A DNA stretch of 64,000 nucleotides, taken from positions 1 through 64,000 of the forward strand of contig CAIQWB010000122.1 in NCBI GenBank assembly GCA_903875465.1, in the 5' to 3' direction. Source of the stretch: an uncultured Verrucomicrobia subdivision 3 bacterium (GTDB lineage Bacteria > Verrucomicrobiota > Verrucomicrobiia > Limisphaerales > UBA11358). This document shows positions 44,459 to 53,321 of this stretch, piece after piece. The notes beneath the pieces were generated by a model that worked only from the letters and a program-made list of their open reading frames with translations, did no database searches and was not told the DNA's origin. Numbering within the stretch: position 1 is the stretch's first letter; every line of letters begins with the position of its first letter. The position numbers and the translations under genes are program-made.

Positions 44459-44863
44459 ATGAAAACCAGCAACCTCACCCAGTTCCTCCTCGGTTCCACT
44501 GCCACCATTGTTTTGGCTGCGCTGCTCATTGTTCCAGCCCCCAACGTGGCGGCCGGCACGTTGAAAGGTGCGGAACTCCTCCGCGGGGCAAGTCCCGCGC
44601 CGGTGCCCGTCCTGACCGTGGCGGTCGCCGTTCCCGCCAGCCACCAGGCTTGTGCTGCGTGTACAAATCTGACCAAGCCCTTTGCCACGGAGGCAGGTCG
44701 CGGGGCCTTTGTCAAAACCGGCGTTACCGTCACCCACCTATGTCCGAGCTGCCAGACCACCATCGCCACCGTAGGCTCCGGCCGGGCCAAAGTGGATCAA
44801 GCCGTGCACACCTGCGCGAATGGCACACTCCCCTCCTGCTGCAGTGGCATGGCCGGCATGTAA
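44459..44863 (+). CDS. Exported Cys-rich protein, putative metal binder
   Basis: A signal peptide (residues 1-32, ending VAAG) leads a mature protein of about 100 residues with three cysteine groups: HQACAACTNL, HLCPSCQTTI and HTCANGTLPSCCSGM. The CxxC pairs with adjacent His suggest binding of Cu, Ag or Hg in the periplasm. I do not recognise a named family. It follows the ECF sigma gene by 90 bases, with a putative shared promoter box. Confidence 0.7.
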   Translation: MKTSNLTQFLLGSTATIVLAALLIVPAPNVAAGTLKGAELLRGASPAPVPVLTVAVAVPASHQACAACTNLTKPFATEAGRGAFVKTGVTVTHLCPSCQTTIATVGSGRAKVDQAVHTCANGTLPSCCSGMAGM

Positions 44864-44886
44864 TTTCCAAACCAACCAATCAAAAC

Positions 44887-44911
44887 GACGGACCGAGCTG
44901 TTCTGTCCGTC
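44887..44911 (+). terminator. Hairpin after the Cys-rich gene
   Basis: GACGGAC (44887-44893) and GTCCGTC (44905-44911) form a 7-bp stem, 11-base loop, followed by ATTGTTAAT. It lies between the two Cys-rich genes and may attenuate read-through. Confidence 0.5.
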
Positions 44912-44929
44912 ATTGTTAATATAAAAAGC

Positions 44930-45154
44930 ATGAATCCCCTAAAATCCTTCCTTCCTATAACCGTCCTGCTGGCCACCGGTGCCACGCTCTTGCTGGCCAG
45001 CGGGTGCAGCCGCCAGGATAAACCGACCGTAAGCAATCCCCCTGCCGCGGTTGCCACCAATGCCGTGTTCACCTGTTCCATGCACCCCGAGGTGGTTTCC
45101 AACACCCCGGGTGAATGCCCCAAATGCGGCATGCATCTCGTTCCCAAGAACTAG
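44930..45154 (+). CDS. Lipoprotein with heavy-metal-binding domain (HMBD)
   Basis: The 74-residue product has a lipobox (LLLASGC, Cys27) after a hydrophobic signal, then a linker and the motif FTCSMHPEVVSNTPGECPKC with GMHLVPK, the small domain seen in copper and silver efflux proteins such as CusB-like adaptors and P-type ATPases. Here it stands alone as an envelope-anchored metal binder. It follows the Cys-rich gene by 66 bases and ends the cnrYXH-like group. Confidence 0.85.
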   Translation: MNPLKSFLPITVLLATGATLLLASGCSRQDKPTVSNPPAAVATNAVFTCSMHPEVVSNTPGECPKCGMHLVPKN

Positions 45155-45382
45155 CCTTAGCCCGGCTGGGCCAGTCCGCCTACCTGCCAAAACGGTTCTC
45201 CCGCCACCCCGGTCCGCGATACTGCTGCGAACCGGGGGTTTCCCGCAATCCTGCCTTGCCCGGGACGCACACCATGGATCGGGGATCACCCCTGGCATTT
45301 GGCCAAAAGCTGGCCCGGGGAACCTGGTGCCTATGACGGTTCTCGCCTTGTCCGCCAGCCGGATTCCAGTAAACTGCGGCCC

Positions 45383-46432
45383 ATGCGAATATTTTTGTCA
45401 GTGTGTTGCTGGCTGTTGGCGGCTTCTGCTTTTGCTGCGGAAATCAAAATTGATTTCACCGGTCTGGCCACCGGCCAGGCCCCCACCAATTTCTCCAGCA
45501 CCGTGGCCGGCAACGGCCCCGCCGGCAACTGGACCATCCTTTCCGCCAAAATCCCCTCACTGCTCGCCCCCTTGACGCCCCAGGCGGAATCCATGGCCAG
45601 TCAGCTCGTCCTGGCCCAGACCAGCCAGGATCCCACGGACGAACATTTTCCCCTCCTGGTTTACCAGGGCGAATCCTTCAAAAATTTCAAACTCACCACC
45701 CGCTTCAAAATGATCAGCGGGATTGCCGAGCAAATGGCCGGAGTCGTGTTTCGTTACCAAAACGCCTCCAACTTTTATGTCGTCCGCGCCAGCGCCCTGG
45801 GGCATAACGTGCGCTTTTATAAAATGGTGAATGGCCAGCGGTCCGACCCCATCGGCCCCACGGTGGATTTGTCCCTGGACAAGTGGTACCAGCTCAGTGT
45901 GCAATGCACCGGCAATCAGATCACCATCTGGCTGGATGATTCCCTGGTCATGCCCCCCTTGCAGGACAACACCTTTAATTCCGGCAAAGTGGGCTTTTGG
46001 ACCAAGTCCGATGCCGTGAGTTATTTTAACGGCTTCACCGTGGATTACACCCCGGAAATTCCCGCCGCCCAGAGCCTGGTCAACCGGCTGCTCGCGCAAC
46101 AAACCCGGCTGCTCGGCCTCAAGTTATATACGTTGAACGCGCAAGGCGAACCCCGGGTGCTCGCCAGCAAGGATCCTCAGGATATTGGCCAGCCGGGCGG
46201 CAAAGCCGAAAAGGAAGCCCTCACCCAGGGGACCATTTCGTTTGGCCGCAGCCCCGGCACCGTGGCGGTTTGGCTGCCTTTGCGCGACCGCAACGGTGAT
46301 CCCATGGCCTCCGTCTGGGTGCGTTTAACTTCCTTTTTCGGGGAGACCCAGGACAACGCCATCGCCCGCGCCACCCTGGTGATTAAAGCCATGCAGGAGG
46401 AAGTCACCAGCCTCGACGATTTGCTCAAATAA
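45383..46432 (+). CDS. Exported LamG/DUF1080-like beta-sandwich protein
   Basis: The start at 45383 gives a signal peptide (MRIFLSVCCWLLAASAFA). Residues 20-235 fit a concanavalin-like sandwich of the DUF1080/LamG type (FKLTTRFKMISG, GVVFRYQNASNFYVVRASAL, WYQLSVQCTGNQITIWLDDS, GKVGFWTKSDAVSYF). The C-terminal 130 residues (LVNRLLAQQTRLLGLKLY, then VWLPLRDRNGDPMASVWVRL) are of no family I recognise. It may bind or cleave a carbohydrate in the envelope. Confidence 0.72.
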   Translation: MRIFLSVCCWLLAASAFAAEIKIDFTGLATGQAPTNFSSTVAGNGPAGNWTILSAKIPSLLAPLTPQAESMASQLVLAQTSQDPTDEHFPLLVYQGESFKNFKLTTRFKMISGIAEQMAGVVFRYQNASNFYVVRASALGHNVRFYKMVNGQRSDPIGPTVDLSLDKWYQLSVQCTGNQITIWLDDSLVMPPLQDNTFNSGKVGFWTKSDAVSYFNGFTVDYTPEIPAAQSLVNRLLAQQTRLLGLKLYTLNAQGEPRVLASKDPQDIGQPGGKAEKEALTQGTISFGRSPGTVAVWLPLRDRNGDPMASVWVRLTSFFGETQDNAIARATLVIKAMQEEVTSLDDLLK

Positions 46433-46443
46433 TAATCGCCGGC

Positions 46444-47328
46444 CTAGTGCCTGGCGGGTTCCATCACTTCGTTCGGCATCTTCACCCGCGGCATTTCCGT
46501 GGGTTTGAGCCGGCGCACCCCGCCGGCAACGGTGAGCTCGCCATCCGTGTTCACCTGCAATCGGGGGCGGCTGTTCACATAGTCGAATATTTCCCGGCGC
46601 ACAAACTCGCCGTTGGCATCCATCACCGTATAACTGAAAATCGAAGCCCCACTTTGATAGAGCACATGTAAATCACCCAGTCGGTCCACCTGCGCCTCCG
46701 GCTGGCTGAAGGAGACCAGCGGACCCACGGAAACCACTCTGTACACCCGGGCGTCACTGGGATCACTCACCTGCGCATACAAGCGCAACTGGGTGCGCAG
46801 GTAATTGGCTTTAATGAGTGTATACTTGCGCAGCTCCGGCACCCGGTTCGTGGCGTCTGGCGGCATGGGCACGCCAAACTCTTGCGACCAGATGTTGACC
46901 CCGTTGACCACGTCAAAAAAGGTCGGTTCGCTCGTCTCCTGCGCGCTCCAGTCCTTGATGCGCAAGGTGGCGGTCACATGATAGCGCCCGGCTTTGTTGA
47001 GGGTAAAATAAGGGGCCAGGTCCACATGCTTGGTGGCCATCTGCGAGGACTCCAGGTCAAAGGGCCCCACCACCGGCACCTCTGCATTTTTAAACACCAC
47101 GAAGCCATCCTCCGACTCCACGCTGAAGGTCAGCCAGTTAACCTCGTCACCCAGATGCATCGGCTGGCCGGAACGATTCGTAATTTTTACGTCCGTCGGA
47201 ATGCTCTCACTCGGCAAATATTGCTTTTGTTCCAACGCCACTTCCAGCGTCAACTGGGCCGGGCTCACCGTGACCCAACCAGCAACCACCCCGAGAATTA
47301 ACAACAGTTTTTTCATTTGCTCAGCCAT
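46444..47328 (-). CDS. Exported protein of unknown function
   Basis: A strong ribosome-binding site (AAGGGAGG) precedes the ATG at 47328. A signal peptide (MKKLLLILGVVAGWVTVSPA after four codons) precedes a beta-rich domain (LTLEVALEQKQYLPSESIPT, DVKITNRSG), similar in style to Ig-like domains. The C-terminal half has repeats of the SGASIFSYTVMDANGEFVRR sort. I cannot name a family. It is convergent with the DUF1080-like gene, 11 bases between the stops. Confidence 0.7.
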   Translation of the reverse strand: MAEQMKKLLLILGVVAGWVTVSPAQLTLEVALEQKQYLPSESIPTDVKITNRSGQPMHLGDEVNWLTFSVESEDGFVVFKNAEVPVVGPFDLESSQMATKHVDLAPYFTLNKAGRYHVTATLRIKDWSAQETSEPTFFDVVNGVNIWSQEFGVPMPPDATNRVPELRKYTLIKANYLRTQLRLYAQVSDPSDARVYRVVSVGPLVSFSQPEAQVDRLGDLHVLYQSGASIFSYTVMDANGEFVRREIFDYVNSRPRLQVNTDGELTVAGGVRRLKPTEMPRVKMPNEVMEPARH

Positions 47329-47748
47329 ATTTTAAACCTCCCTTGCGGGGAGGCAACTCTATTCCAAGCGCATCCAGCCTGCCCCCGGACGGAATCACCC
47401 AGAAATGCCATTACGGTGTTTATCATTATTTGTTTACTGTTTTACGATGTTTATTTATTGAATTATTAACTAACTGGCTTTATTCTCGCTTCCATGGCCA
47501 TGAACGAAACGGTTCCAAGGTTCAAATTCCGGCGTAACTGCATAAAAACGGTAGTCGCCGGGGCTTTGTCATGTCCATAACGGCCGTCCGAAATCTCCCG
47601 AAAGAACCGACCATCCCTGTTTAGCCAGCCAACCCACAAACTTATGAAAAATTTTGCCAGTATGTTCGTCAACGTTGTGGCCTGGCTGTTAAGGGCGGCT
47701 CAGGAGTTGCAATCCAAACCGTCATTTATCGTGTGACATCTTAATTTT
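47329..47748. other. AT-rich intergenic region
   Basis: The 420 bases between divergent genes include an AT-rich tract (about 47410-47480, words such as TGTTTATC and TTTATTTATTG) that may hold promoters. A 30-codon frame at 47644-47736 has no good ribosome-binding site and is not annotated. I see no other gene, RNA or repeat. Confidence 0.45.
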
Positions 47749-48276
47749 ATGAATCGACCACCGATTGATCCCTTCCGGAAAAATCTCACCAGCGCCGGCA
47801 CCCTGCGGATCCGGCGCATCAGCCGGTTTTTGAAAGCCTTGGTGCTCATTTATTTTGTGGCCATGCCCTTGATCGGCACCGCCGGCAGCCTGTTCCGCTC
47901 CCACGGCGGTTCGACCGGCTGGCACTGGGCCGCCGGCAATTTGTCCGCGGCTGAACAATGGTTGGCCGTCTTTACCGCGGTCATTTGCCTGGGCATCGCC
48001 GTGACTTTTTACCGTTTATTGAATCTGTGGGAAACTGGCATCTTTTTTTCCCAGGCGAATGTCCGACTGCTGAGGTGGCTCGGTCATCTGGCCTTCGGCA
48101 ATGGGTTGCTCGGAGTGGTGGCACCCGTCGTCGCCTCCGGTTTGGTGACCTTCCCCACCCTCTTATTATCCCCCTTCAGTTCCCCGTGGGTGGTGGGTGG
48201 TTTGTTTGTCATCATGGTTTCCCACGTCATGGAGGAAGCCTGCAAGCTGCGGGAAGATCAAGCTTTGACGGTCTAA
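47749..48276 (+). CDS. DUF2975 family membrane protein
   Basis: Four transmembrane segments are visible (ALVLIYFVAMPLIGTAG, LAVFTAVICLGIAVTFY, LGHLAFGNGLLGVVAPVV, VVGGLFVIMVSHVMEEACKL), and the C-terminal IMVSHVMEEACKLREDQALTV is the DUF2975 signature. DUF2975 proteins are usually encoded next to a small Xre-type regulator of the YozG type, as here. Function is unknown. Confidence 0.85.
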   Translation: MNRPPIDPFRKNLTSAGTLRIRRISRFLKALVLIYFVAMPLIGTAGSLFRSHGGSTGWHWAAGNLSAAEQWLAVFTAVICLGIAVTFYRLLNLWETGIFFSQANVRLLRWLGHLAFGNGLLGVVAPVVASGLVTFPTLLLSPFSSPWVVGGLFVIMVSHVMEEACKLREDQALTV

Positions 48277-48280
48277 GCCT

Positions 48281-48511
48281 ATGCCCATCATTGTAAATTT
48301 GGATGTGGTGCTGGCGCAGCGGAAAATGCGGCTCAATGACCTGGCCGAGGCCGTGGGCATCACCCCGCAAAACCTGTCCATCCTCAAAACCGGCAAGGCC
48401 CGGGCCATCCGCTTCTCCACCCTCGAAGCCATTTGCCAGACCCTCCACTGCCAGCCCGGAGAAATCCTGGAATTCCGCCCCGGCCCGCCCGGTGCCGAAC
48501 CCGAGGTGTGA
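48281..48511 (+). CDS. YozG-like Xre/Cro-type transcriptional regulator
   Basis: The 76-residue protein is a single helix-turn-helix (LAEAVGITPQNLSILKTGKA, then IRFSTLEAICQTLHCQPGEI), with the compact IVNLDVVLAQRKM start of the YozG/YoaS-associated family. It lies 4 bases after the DUF2975 gene, a conserved pairing. It probably represses the pair. Confidence 0.9.
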   Translation: MPIIVNLDVVLAQRKMRLNDLAEAVGITPQNLSILKTGKARAIRFSTLEAICQTLHCQPGEILEFRPGPPGAEPEV

Positions 48512-48554
48512 GCCGGTTGCCGCGATCACGCTTTTTCCATCCACCCCGCAGTCC

Positions 48555-49541
48555 TCATGCCCGTGGATGTGCGGCATCATAAGCCCGCTTGAGCCGCTCC
48601 GTGGTCACATGCGTATACACCTGCGTGGTGACCAGGTGCGCATGCCCCAGCAACTCCTGCACACTCCGCAAATCCGCCCCGGCATCCAGCAAATGGGTGG
48701 CGTAGCTGTGCCTCAATTTATGCGGAGTCAGTCCGGGATCCAGCCCCGCCTGAGCGAGATAATTTTTCAATCGTCGCGTGAGTTGCAACGGCCGTACTGG
48801 GGCAACTTTTTTAGTTTCCGCCAAAAACACGGGCCTGGCACCGGTCGGCACCGTCCTCAACTGGTTCCAATATTCCTGAATCGCCCGCAACGCCGGCGCC
48901 CCAATGGGCACCAAGCGCTCCTTTTTGCCCTTGCCGCGCACTCGCAGTAATTGTTCCTTCCAATCCACATCCTCCGCGCGCAACCCGCACAATTCGCTAA
49001 TCCGCAACCCGCAGGAGTAGATCGTTTCCAGCACCGCGGTGTCGCGCGCCGAGGCAACCGCTGAGAAGCGACGGCCGGGCCCTGCTTTGACCCCTTGCCG
49101 CGCCAGCAACGCCGCCGGGGCGGCCAGCAACGCCAGCATTTGCTCCTTCGTCAGGTATTGGGGCAACCGGCGGCTCCGCTTCGGCAGGGCCAGATTCTTA
49201 ACTGGAGATTCCGCGATCAGCCCGTGGCGGACCAGATACTTGCAAAACGTGCGCAGGGCGGAAAACCGCAGGGAGATGGCCGCCCGACTCAACTGTTGCC
49301 GGCCCAAATAACGCAGAAAACTGCGGAAATCATCACGCCCCAGCGCCCCCCAAACGGGCGCGCCCGCATTTTCCGTTTCGTACCAGCGATAAAACTCCCG
49401 GAGTGCCTGCCGGTAATTTCGCTGGGTATAAACCGAGGCATCCCGGTCCACCGCCAGGTGATTCAGGAACTGCCGAATTAAGGGATCGGCAATTTCCAAG
49501 TCCTTCGGGGTGGCGGGCGGGCTCAAGGTCAGGCGCGGCAA
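48555..49541 (-). CDS. xerC: Tyrosine recombinase XerC/XerD
   Basis: An N-terminal SAM-like core-binding domain (FLNHLAVDRDASVYTQRNYR) is followed by the catalytic domain with CGLRISELCGLRAEDV (Arg), RVRGKGKKERLVPIG (Lys), HKLRHSYATHLL (His-Arg) and LGHAHLVTTQVYTHV (His and nucleophile Tyr). The length of 328 residues is that of chromosomal dimer-resolving recombinases rather than phage integrases. No att site or mobile-element cargo is evident beside it. Its start overlaps the end of the PaaK-like gene by 13 bases. Confidence 0.9.
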   Translation of the reverse strand: MPRLTLSPPATPKDLEIADPLIRQFLNHLAVDRDASVYTQRNYRQALREFYRWYETENAGAPVWGALGRDDFRSFLRYLGRQQLSRAAISLRFSALRTFCKYLVRHGLIAESPVKNLALPKRSRRLPQYLTKEQMLALLAAPAALLARQGVKAGPGRRFSAVASARDTAVLETIYSCGLRISELCGLRAEDVDWKEQLLRVRGKGKKERLVPIGAPALRAIQEYWNQLRTVPTGARPVFLAETKKVAPVRPLQLTRRLKNYLAQAGLDPGLTPHKLRHSYATHLLDAGADLRSVQELLGHAHLVTTQVYTHVTTERLKRAYDAAHPRA

Positions 49542-50842
49542 GTCAGCCGGAATTTACCCGAAGGCGTGGGCGGCAACATCGTCACCTGCTCCATCGCAAT
49601 CGGCGCCCCCGCTTCCATTAGTTCCTCCAGGCGCGAACGCAAGCGAATCAGGTCCACGGGTGCCGGTCCGGTGGCATCCGCAATCCATTGCAGCCCCAGG
49701 CTGCCGTCCGGCGTCTGGCGTAGTTGATAATGCATCAGGCCCGCAATCCCGGCAAAACACTGGTCCACCTGCCACGTGGTCACCCGCCGGCCATCGCGGC
49801 GGCACAGGGCATCCCGCGCACGACCGTGAACAATATAGCTTCCACTGTCCGGGCCTTCGCAAAATTCCACCAAGTCCCCCACCCGGTAGCGTAGCAACGG
49901 CATGAGCTCGTTGGTCAGGGTGGTGACCACCATGTCGCCAATTCCCTGCTCATCCGGCGCGCACACTTCATAGAACACCGCCTCGGGGCATGGCTTCATT
50001 TCCCCCTGCTGATTTTCCATCAACAAATGGCCGGTTTCGGTGGAACCATACAGGTTCAACACCGGCACGCCAAACACCCTTTCCAGAATGCGCCGGTGCA
50101 CCACGCTGACAAATTCGTAACTGCACAGGATGAATTGAATCGAGGGAAACCGGAGTCCCTGCCGTTCACAATAAAGCGCAAACCACGCTCCCTGTACCGG
50201 GTCCAAATCCAGGAATTGGGGTGCCCAGTCGGCCGTTTCCGCGGCCATCCGCGCCAGTTCCGCCTCGGAGAGCAGGAACGGTATGCGGGCCTGGTTGACA
50301 AACAAAGTCCGCCCGGCAATCCGCTCCGCCCGGGCATTGAAGTTGGAAAAACAAACCAGGCCATTACAAACCGGCGGTACAATCGTCACCCGCCGGGCCT
50401 CGGGATATTCCGTCAGCACATGCCGCGCCAGCGGATGTAGCTGCAAAATCCGGGCTTCTTGCTCGTCCCACCACCCCCGGCCAAACAAGACTGCCGTACG
50501 GTCTTCCGAAGTGCCGGAAGAATGTTCCAGTTCCACCGCCCGGCTATCTACCAAAGCCTCGAGATTTTGCCCGGGCGGCAGGAAATTGGCGGGAAAATCC
50601 TCCCGTAATTCCCGCTTCCCCATGATCGGCAGTTGCGAAAAATCCCCGCCGCGCAGGGCGTCGCGGTACAACGGCACACTGCCCCAGCGCGCCAGGAAAG
50701 GTTCCAGGCGCGCGTATTGGGCCGCCTCGTGGACGAGTTGCGAAGAAGCAAACATCTTACCATACAGATGCCCCATCCCGGCGAAAATTCCAGTAGTTAT
50801 TGGAATTATGTGGTCGCCCGGAAGGATGATCTGTCCGCTCAA
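49529..50842 (-). CDS. PaaK/CapK-like adenylate-forming ligase
   Basis: The 437-residue protein shows ANL motifs: the P-loop-like ELEHSSGTSEDRTAVLFG, VPVLNLYGSTETGHLLMEN (A5 region) and LMPLLRYRVGDLVEFCEG with the conserved Arg-Val-Gly-Asp. It probably activates an aromatic or fatty acid as the acyl-AMP. It is translationally coupled to manC (ATGA overlap at 50839-50842), a strange pairing that may hint at a surface-polysaccharide modification. Confidence 0.82.
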   Translation of the reverse strand: MSGQIILPGDHIIPITTGIFAGMGHLYGKMFASSQLVHEAAQYARLEPFLARWGSVPLYRDALRGGDFSQLPIMGKRELREDFPANFLPPGQNLEALVDSRAVELEHSSGTSEDRTAVLFGRGWWDEQEARILQLHPLARHVLTEYPEARRVTIVPPVCNGLVCFSNFNARAERIAGRTLFVNQARIPFLLSEAELARMAAETADWAPQFLDLDPVQGAWFALYCERQGLRFPSIQFILCSYEFVSVVHRRILERVFGVPVLNLYGSTETGHLLMENQQGEMKPCPEAVFYEVCAPDEQGIGDMVVTTLTNELMPLLRYRVGDLVEFCEGPDSGSYIVHGRARDALCRRDGRRVTTWQVDQCFAGIAGLMHYQLRQTPDGSLGLQWIADATGPAPVDLIRLRSRLEELMEAGAPIAMEQVTMLPPTPSGKFRLTCRA

Positions 50843-51969
50843 ATCAATTTTTTCAACCGCTTGTCCGCCCCCAATTTCTTAACCAGGTCCTTGATTTTCT
50901 GGGCCTCGTTCTTGGTGGCGATCAGCACGGCGTCATCCGTTTGCACCACAATCGTGTCGGCGAGCCCAACCAGGGTAATCGGGGTGCGGTTCTTTTTGCG
51001 GGCATCAAACACAATGTTCCGGGCCGCATCCACGTGGATAATTTCACCCACCCCACAGTTGCCCGCCGCGTCCGGTTGCAAGTGCCGCGCCAGGGCCGGC
51101 CAGGCACCCAGATCATCCCAGGTGAACGCGCCATCCGCGCACACCACATTCTTGGCCGGTTCCATCAACGCAAAATCAATCGAGATTTTGGTGATGCCTG
51201 GATATTCCTTCGCCAGCAAACGCGCCAGTTTGGCCGGCTGGCTGGCCACCTTCACCCAACGCTGGCTGGCCGCGTACATTTCCGGCTGATGCTCTTTCAA
51301 GCCCTCAGTAACCGTGCCATAGCTCCAGACAAACATGCCGGCATTCCAGCGATATTGTCCGCTCGCCAGATAACTCTCGGCCGTGGCCAGATTCGGCTTT
51401 TCCACAAATTGCTCCGCCTTGAAAAAGGTGGTCGCGTAAGGCACTCCCCCCGCCGGTGGCGGGAGCTTGGCCCCCGTGCGAATATAGCCGTATCCCGTGG
51501 CCGGTTCGGTGGGCTTGATGCCAATCGTCACAATCACCTTGTCCCGCGTGGCCACGGCAAACGCATCCGCCAGCACTTGTTGGAATTTCTTTTCCTCCGG
51601 AATCACGTGGTCGGCCGGCAAGACCGCCATCACCCCGCTCGCCGAGCGCGCCCCCACCAGCGCCGCCCCCAGGGCCACCGCCGCGCAAGTATCCCGGCCA
51701 ATCGGTTCTGCCACCACATTGTCCTTGGGCAATTTGGGCAATTGCTTCCGTACGGCCGCCGCCTGCGCCTGGTTCGTGATGATGAAAATGTTACGCAGCG
51801 GGACCAGCGGCAAAACGCGGTCCACGGCTTGTTGCAGGAAGGAGCGTTTGCCCAGCAGGGTGAGCAATTGCTTGGGCGTTTTTTCGCGACTCAACGGCCA
51901 GAAACGCTCGCCGCGTCCGCCCGCCATGATGATGACAAATTGATCCGGGTTTTGGGTGCTGGTTTTCAT
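50839..51969 (-). CDS. manC: Mannose-1-phosphate guanylyltransferase
   Basis: The enzyme makes GDP-mannose. The nucleotide-binding motif IIMAGGRGERFWPLSREKTP, the metal/phosphate segment VLPADHVIPEEK, and FVEKPNLATAESYL, WNAGMFVW and WDDLGAWPAL are present. It lacks the C-terminal isomerase domain of bifunctional ManC, and is 376 residues from the ATG at 51969. It is divergent from hypA and leads into the PaaK-like and xerC genes. Confidence 0.93.
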   Translation of the reverse strand: MKTSTQNPDQFVIIMAGGRGERFWPLSREKTPKQLLTLLGKRSFLQQAVDRVLPLVPLRNIFIITNQAQAAAVRKQLPKLPKDNVVAEPIGRDTCAAVALGAALVGARSASGVMAVLPADHVIPEEKKFQQVLADAFAVATRDKVIVTIGIKPTEPATGYGYIRTGAKLPPPAGGVPYATTFFKAEQFVEKPNLATAESYLASGQYRWNAGMFVWSYGTVTEGLKEHQPEMYAASQRWVKVASQPAKLARLLAKEYPGITKISIDFALMEPAKNVVCADGAFTWDDLGAWPALARHLQPDAAGNCGVGEIIHVDAARNIVFDARKKNRTPITLVGLADTIVVQTDDAVLIATKNEAQKIKDLVKKLGADKRLKKLI

Positions 51970-52126
51970 AAATATGACCGCGCGCAAAATAACACCCGGC
52001 CGCCGGACGGGAAAGCCCAAATTCCGGGACCGCCAGCCGCCCCAGCCACGCAACAATTTATGCCAATCCCCTGCCAAGCCATGGTTGGCGTTTAAATCCT
52101 ATCGGCGCACCCTGATGGCCGACGCT

Positions 52127-52468
52127 ATGCACGAAGTGGCCATCATGGAAGAAGCCGTGCGGACGGCTGTAGCCACGGCGCAGGCGTCCGGGGCCAGCCG
52201 CATCCTCGAATTGCGCTTGCGCGTGGGCAGCTTAAGCGGTGTGGTGCCCGAGGCCTTGCAGTTTGCCTTCGATGTGGTCTGCCGCGGCACCCTGGCGGAG
52301 GGGGCCGCGTTGGTAGTGGATACCGTCCCCGCCACCGGCTGGTGCCCGGATTGCCAGGCGGAATATGCGTGCGCTCATTATTTTAGCGAATGCCCGCACT
52401 GCCAGAATTTTAACGGACAACTGCGGCAGGGCCGCGAACTCGAAATCAGTTCGGTGGAGATCTCTTGA
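52127..52468 (+). CDS. hypA: HypA nickel insertion protein
   Basis: I used the ATG at 52127 because HypA proteins begin MHE, with His2 as the nickel ligand (MHEVAIMEEAVRTAV). The zinc site is WCPDCQ and ECPHCQ. HypA delivers nickel to hydrogenase or urease maturation. Its stop is followed by the hypB ATG one base later. The rest of the hyp operon and hydrogenase genes are absent. Confidence 0.93.
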   Translation: MHEVAIMEEAVRTAVATAQASGASRILELRLRVGSLSGVVPEALQFAFDVVCRGTLAEGAALVVDTVPATGWCPDCQAEYACAHYFSECPHCQNFNGQLRQGRELEISSVEIS

Positions 52469-52469
52469 T

Positions 52470-53321
52470 ATGTGCAAAGCTTGCGGATGCGGTTTGGGTG
52501 GGAAAGTGACCATCGGCGGCCACTCCCACGAATCTGATCATGACCATGACCATGACCATGACCATGGCACCGGCCACCACCACGCTCACAGTCATGGCCC
52601 TGAGCACGCATCAGCGGCGCCTGGCCATGGCCAAGGGCGGCAAACCGTTACGCTCCAGCGCTCCCTGCTGGACAAAAACGAACGCCTGGCCCAGCAAAAC
52701 CGGGGCTATTTCCGTGCCAAAAACCTACTGGTGCTCAACGTCGTCTCCTCCCCCGGTTCGGGTAAAACGACCTTCATCCGGGAAACGGCGGTCCGGCTTG
52801 CCGCCCGGTTGCGCGTGGGTGTGATTGTCGGCGATCTGGCCACGGATAACGACGCCGCCCGGCTGCGCACCGCCGGCATACCCGTGATCCAAATCACTAC
52901 CGGCACAGTGTGCCATCTGGATGCCGAAATGATCTCCCGCGCGGCGGGCCAACTGGATTTGGACCAATTGGATGTGCTGGTCATCGAAAATGTCGGCAAT
53001 CTGGTCTGCCCCGCAGATTATGATCTCGGGGAGGATCTACGGGTTGTGCTGCTCTCGGTCACAGAAGGCGAGGATAAACCCCTGAAATACCCGCCTATGT
53101 TCCATTCAGCCCACGTGGCCATCATTACCAAAAGCGACTTGGCGGCGGCGGCGGGATTTGACCGGCCCCTGGCCCTGGCCAATCTCGCCCGGGCCAGCCA
53201 CCATGCCCGCATCTTCGAATTATCCTCCAAAACCGGGGAGGGCATGGCCGCCTGGCTGGACTTTCTGGTGTCTAAACGCACTGGGGAACATCCCTTCGCC
53301 AGCGTGCACCATCCCCAATAA
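52470..53321 (+). CDS. hypB: HypB GTPase with His-rich nickel-storage region
   Basis: The N-terminus holds CKACGCG, then a His/Asp-rich stretch (about residues 19-45), which stores nickel. The GTPase domain follows: LNVVSSPGSGKTTFIRE (P-loop), VGDLATDNDA, TGTVCHLDAEM (zinc/nickel site), ENVGNLVCPADYDLGE and ITKSDLA. It provides GTP-driven nickel insertion with HypA. No hydrogenase or urease genes lie nearby, so the client is elsewhere. Confidence 0.95.
   Translation: MCKACGCGLGGKVTIGGHSHESDHDHDHDHDHGTGHHHAHSHGPEHASAAPGHGQGRQTVTLQRSLLDKNERLAQQNRGYFRAKNLLVLNVVSSPGSGKTTFIRETAVRLAARLRVGVIVGDLATDNDAARLRTAGIPVIQITTGTVCHLDAEMISRAAGQLDLDQLDVLVIENVGNLVCPADYDLGEDLRVVLLSVTEGEDKPLKYPPMFHSAHVAIITKSDLAAAAGFDRPLALANLARASHHARIFELSSKTGEGMAAWLDFLVSKRTGEHPFASVHHPQ

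Noticed and set aside
47644-47736. 30-codon frame beginning MKNFASMF
   Set aside because: It has no ribosome-binding site and is too short to judge by composition.
48555-49541. XerC/D considered as a phage or island integrase
   Set aside because: There is no tRNA, att repeat or cargo; length and motifs fit the chromosomal recombinase.
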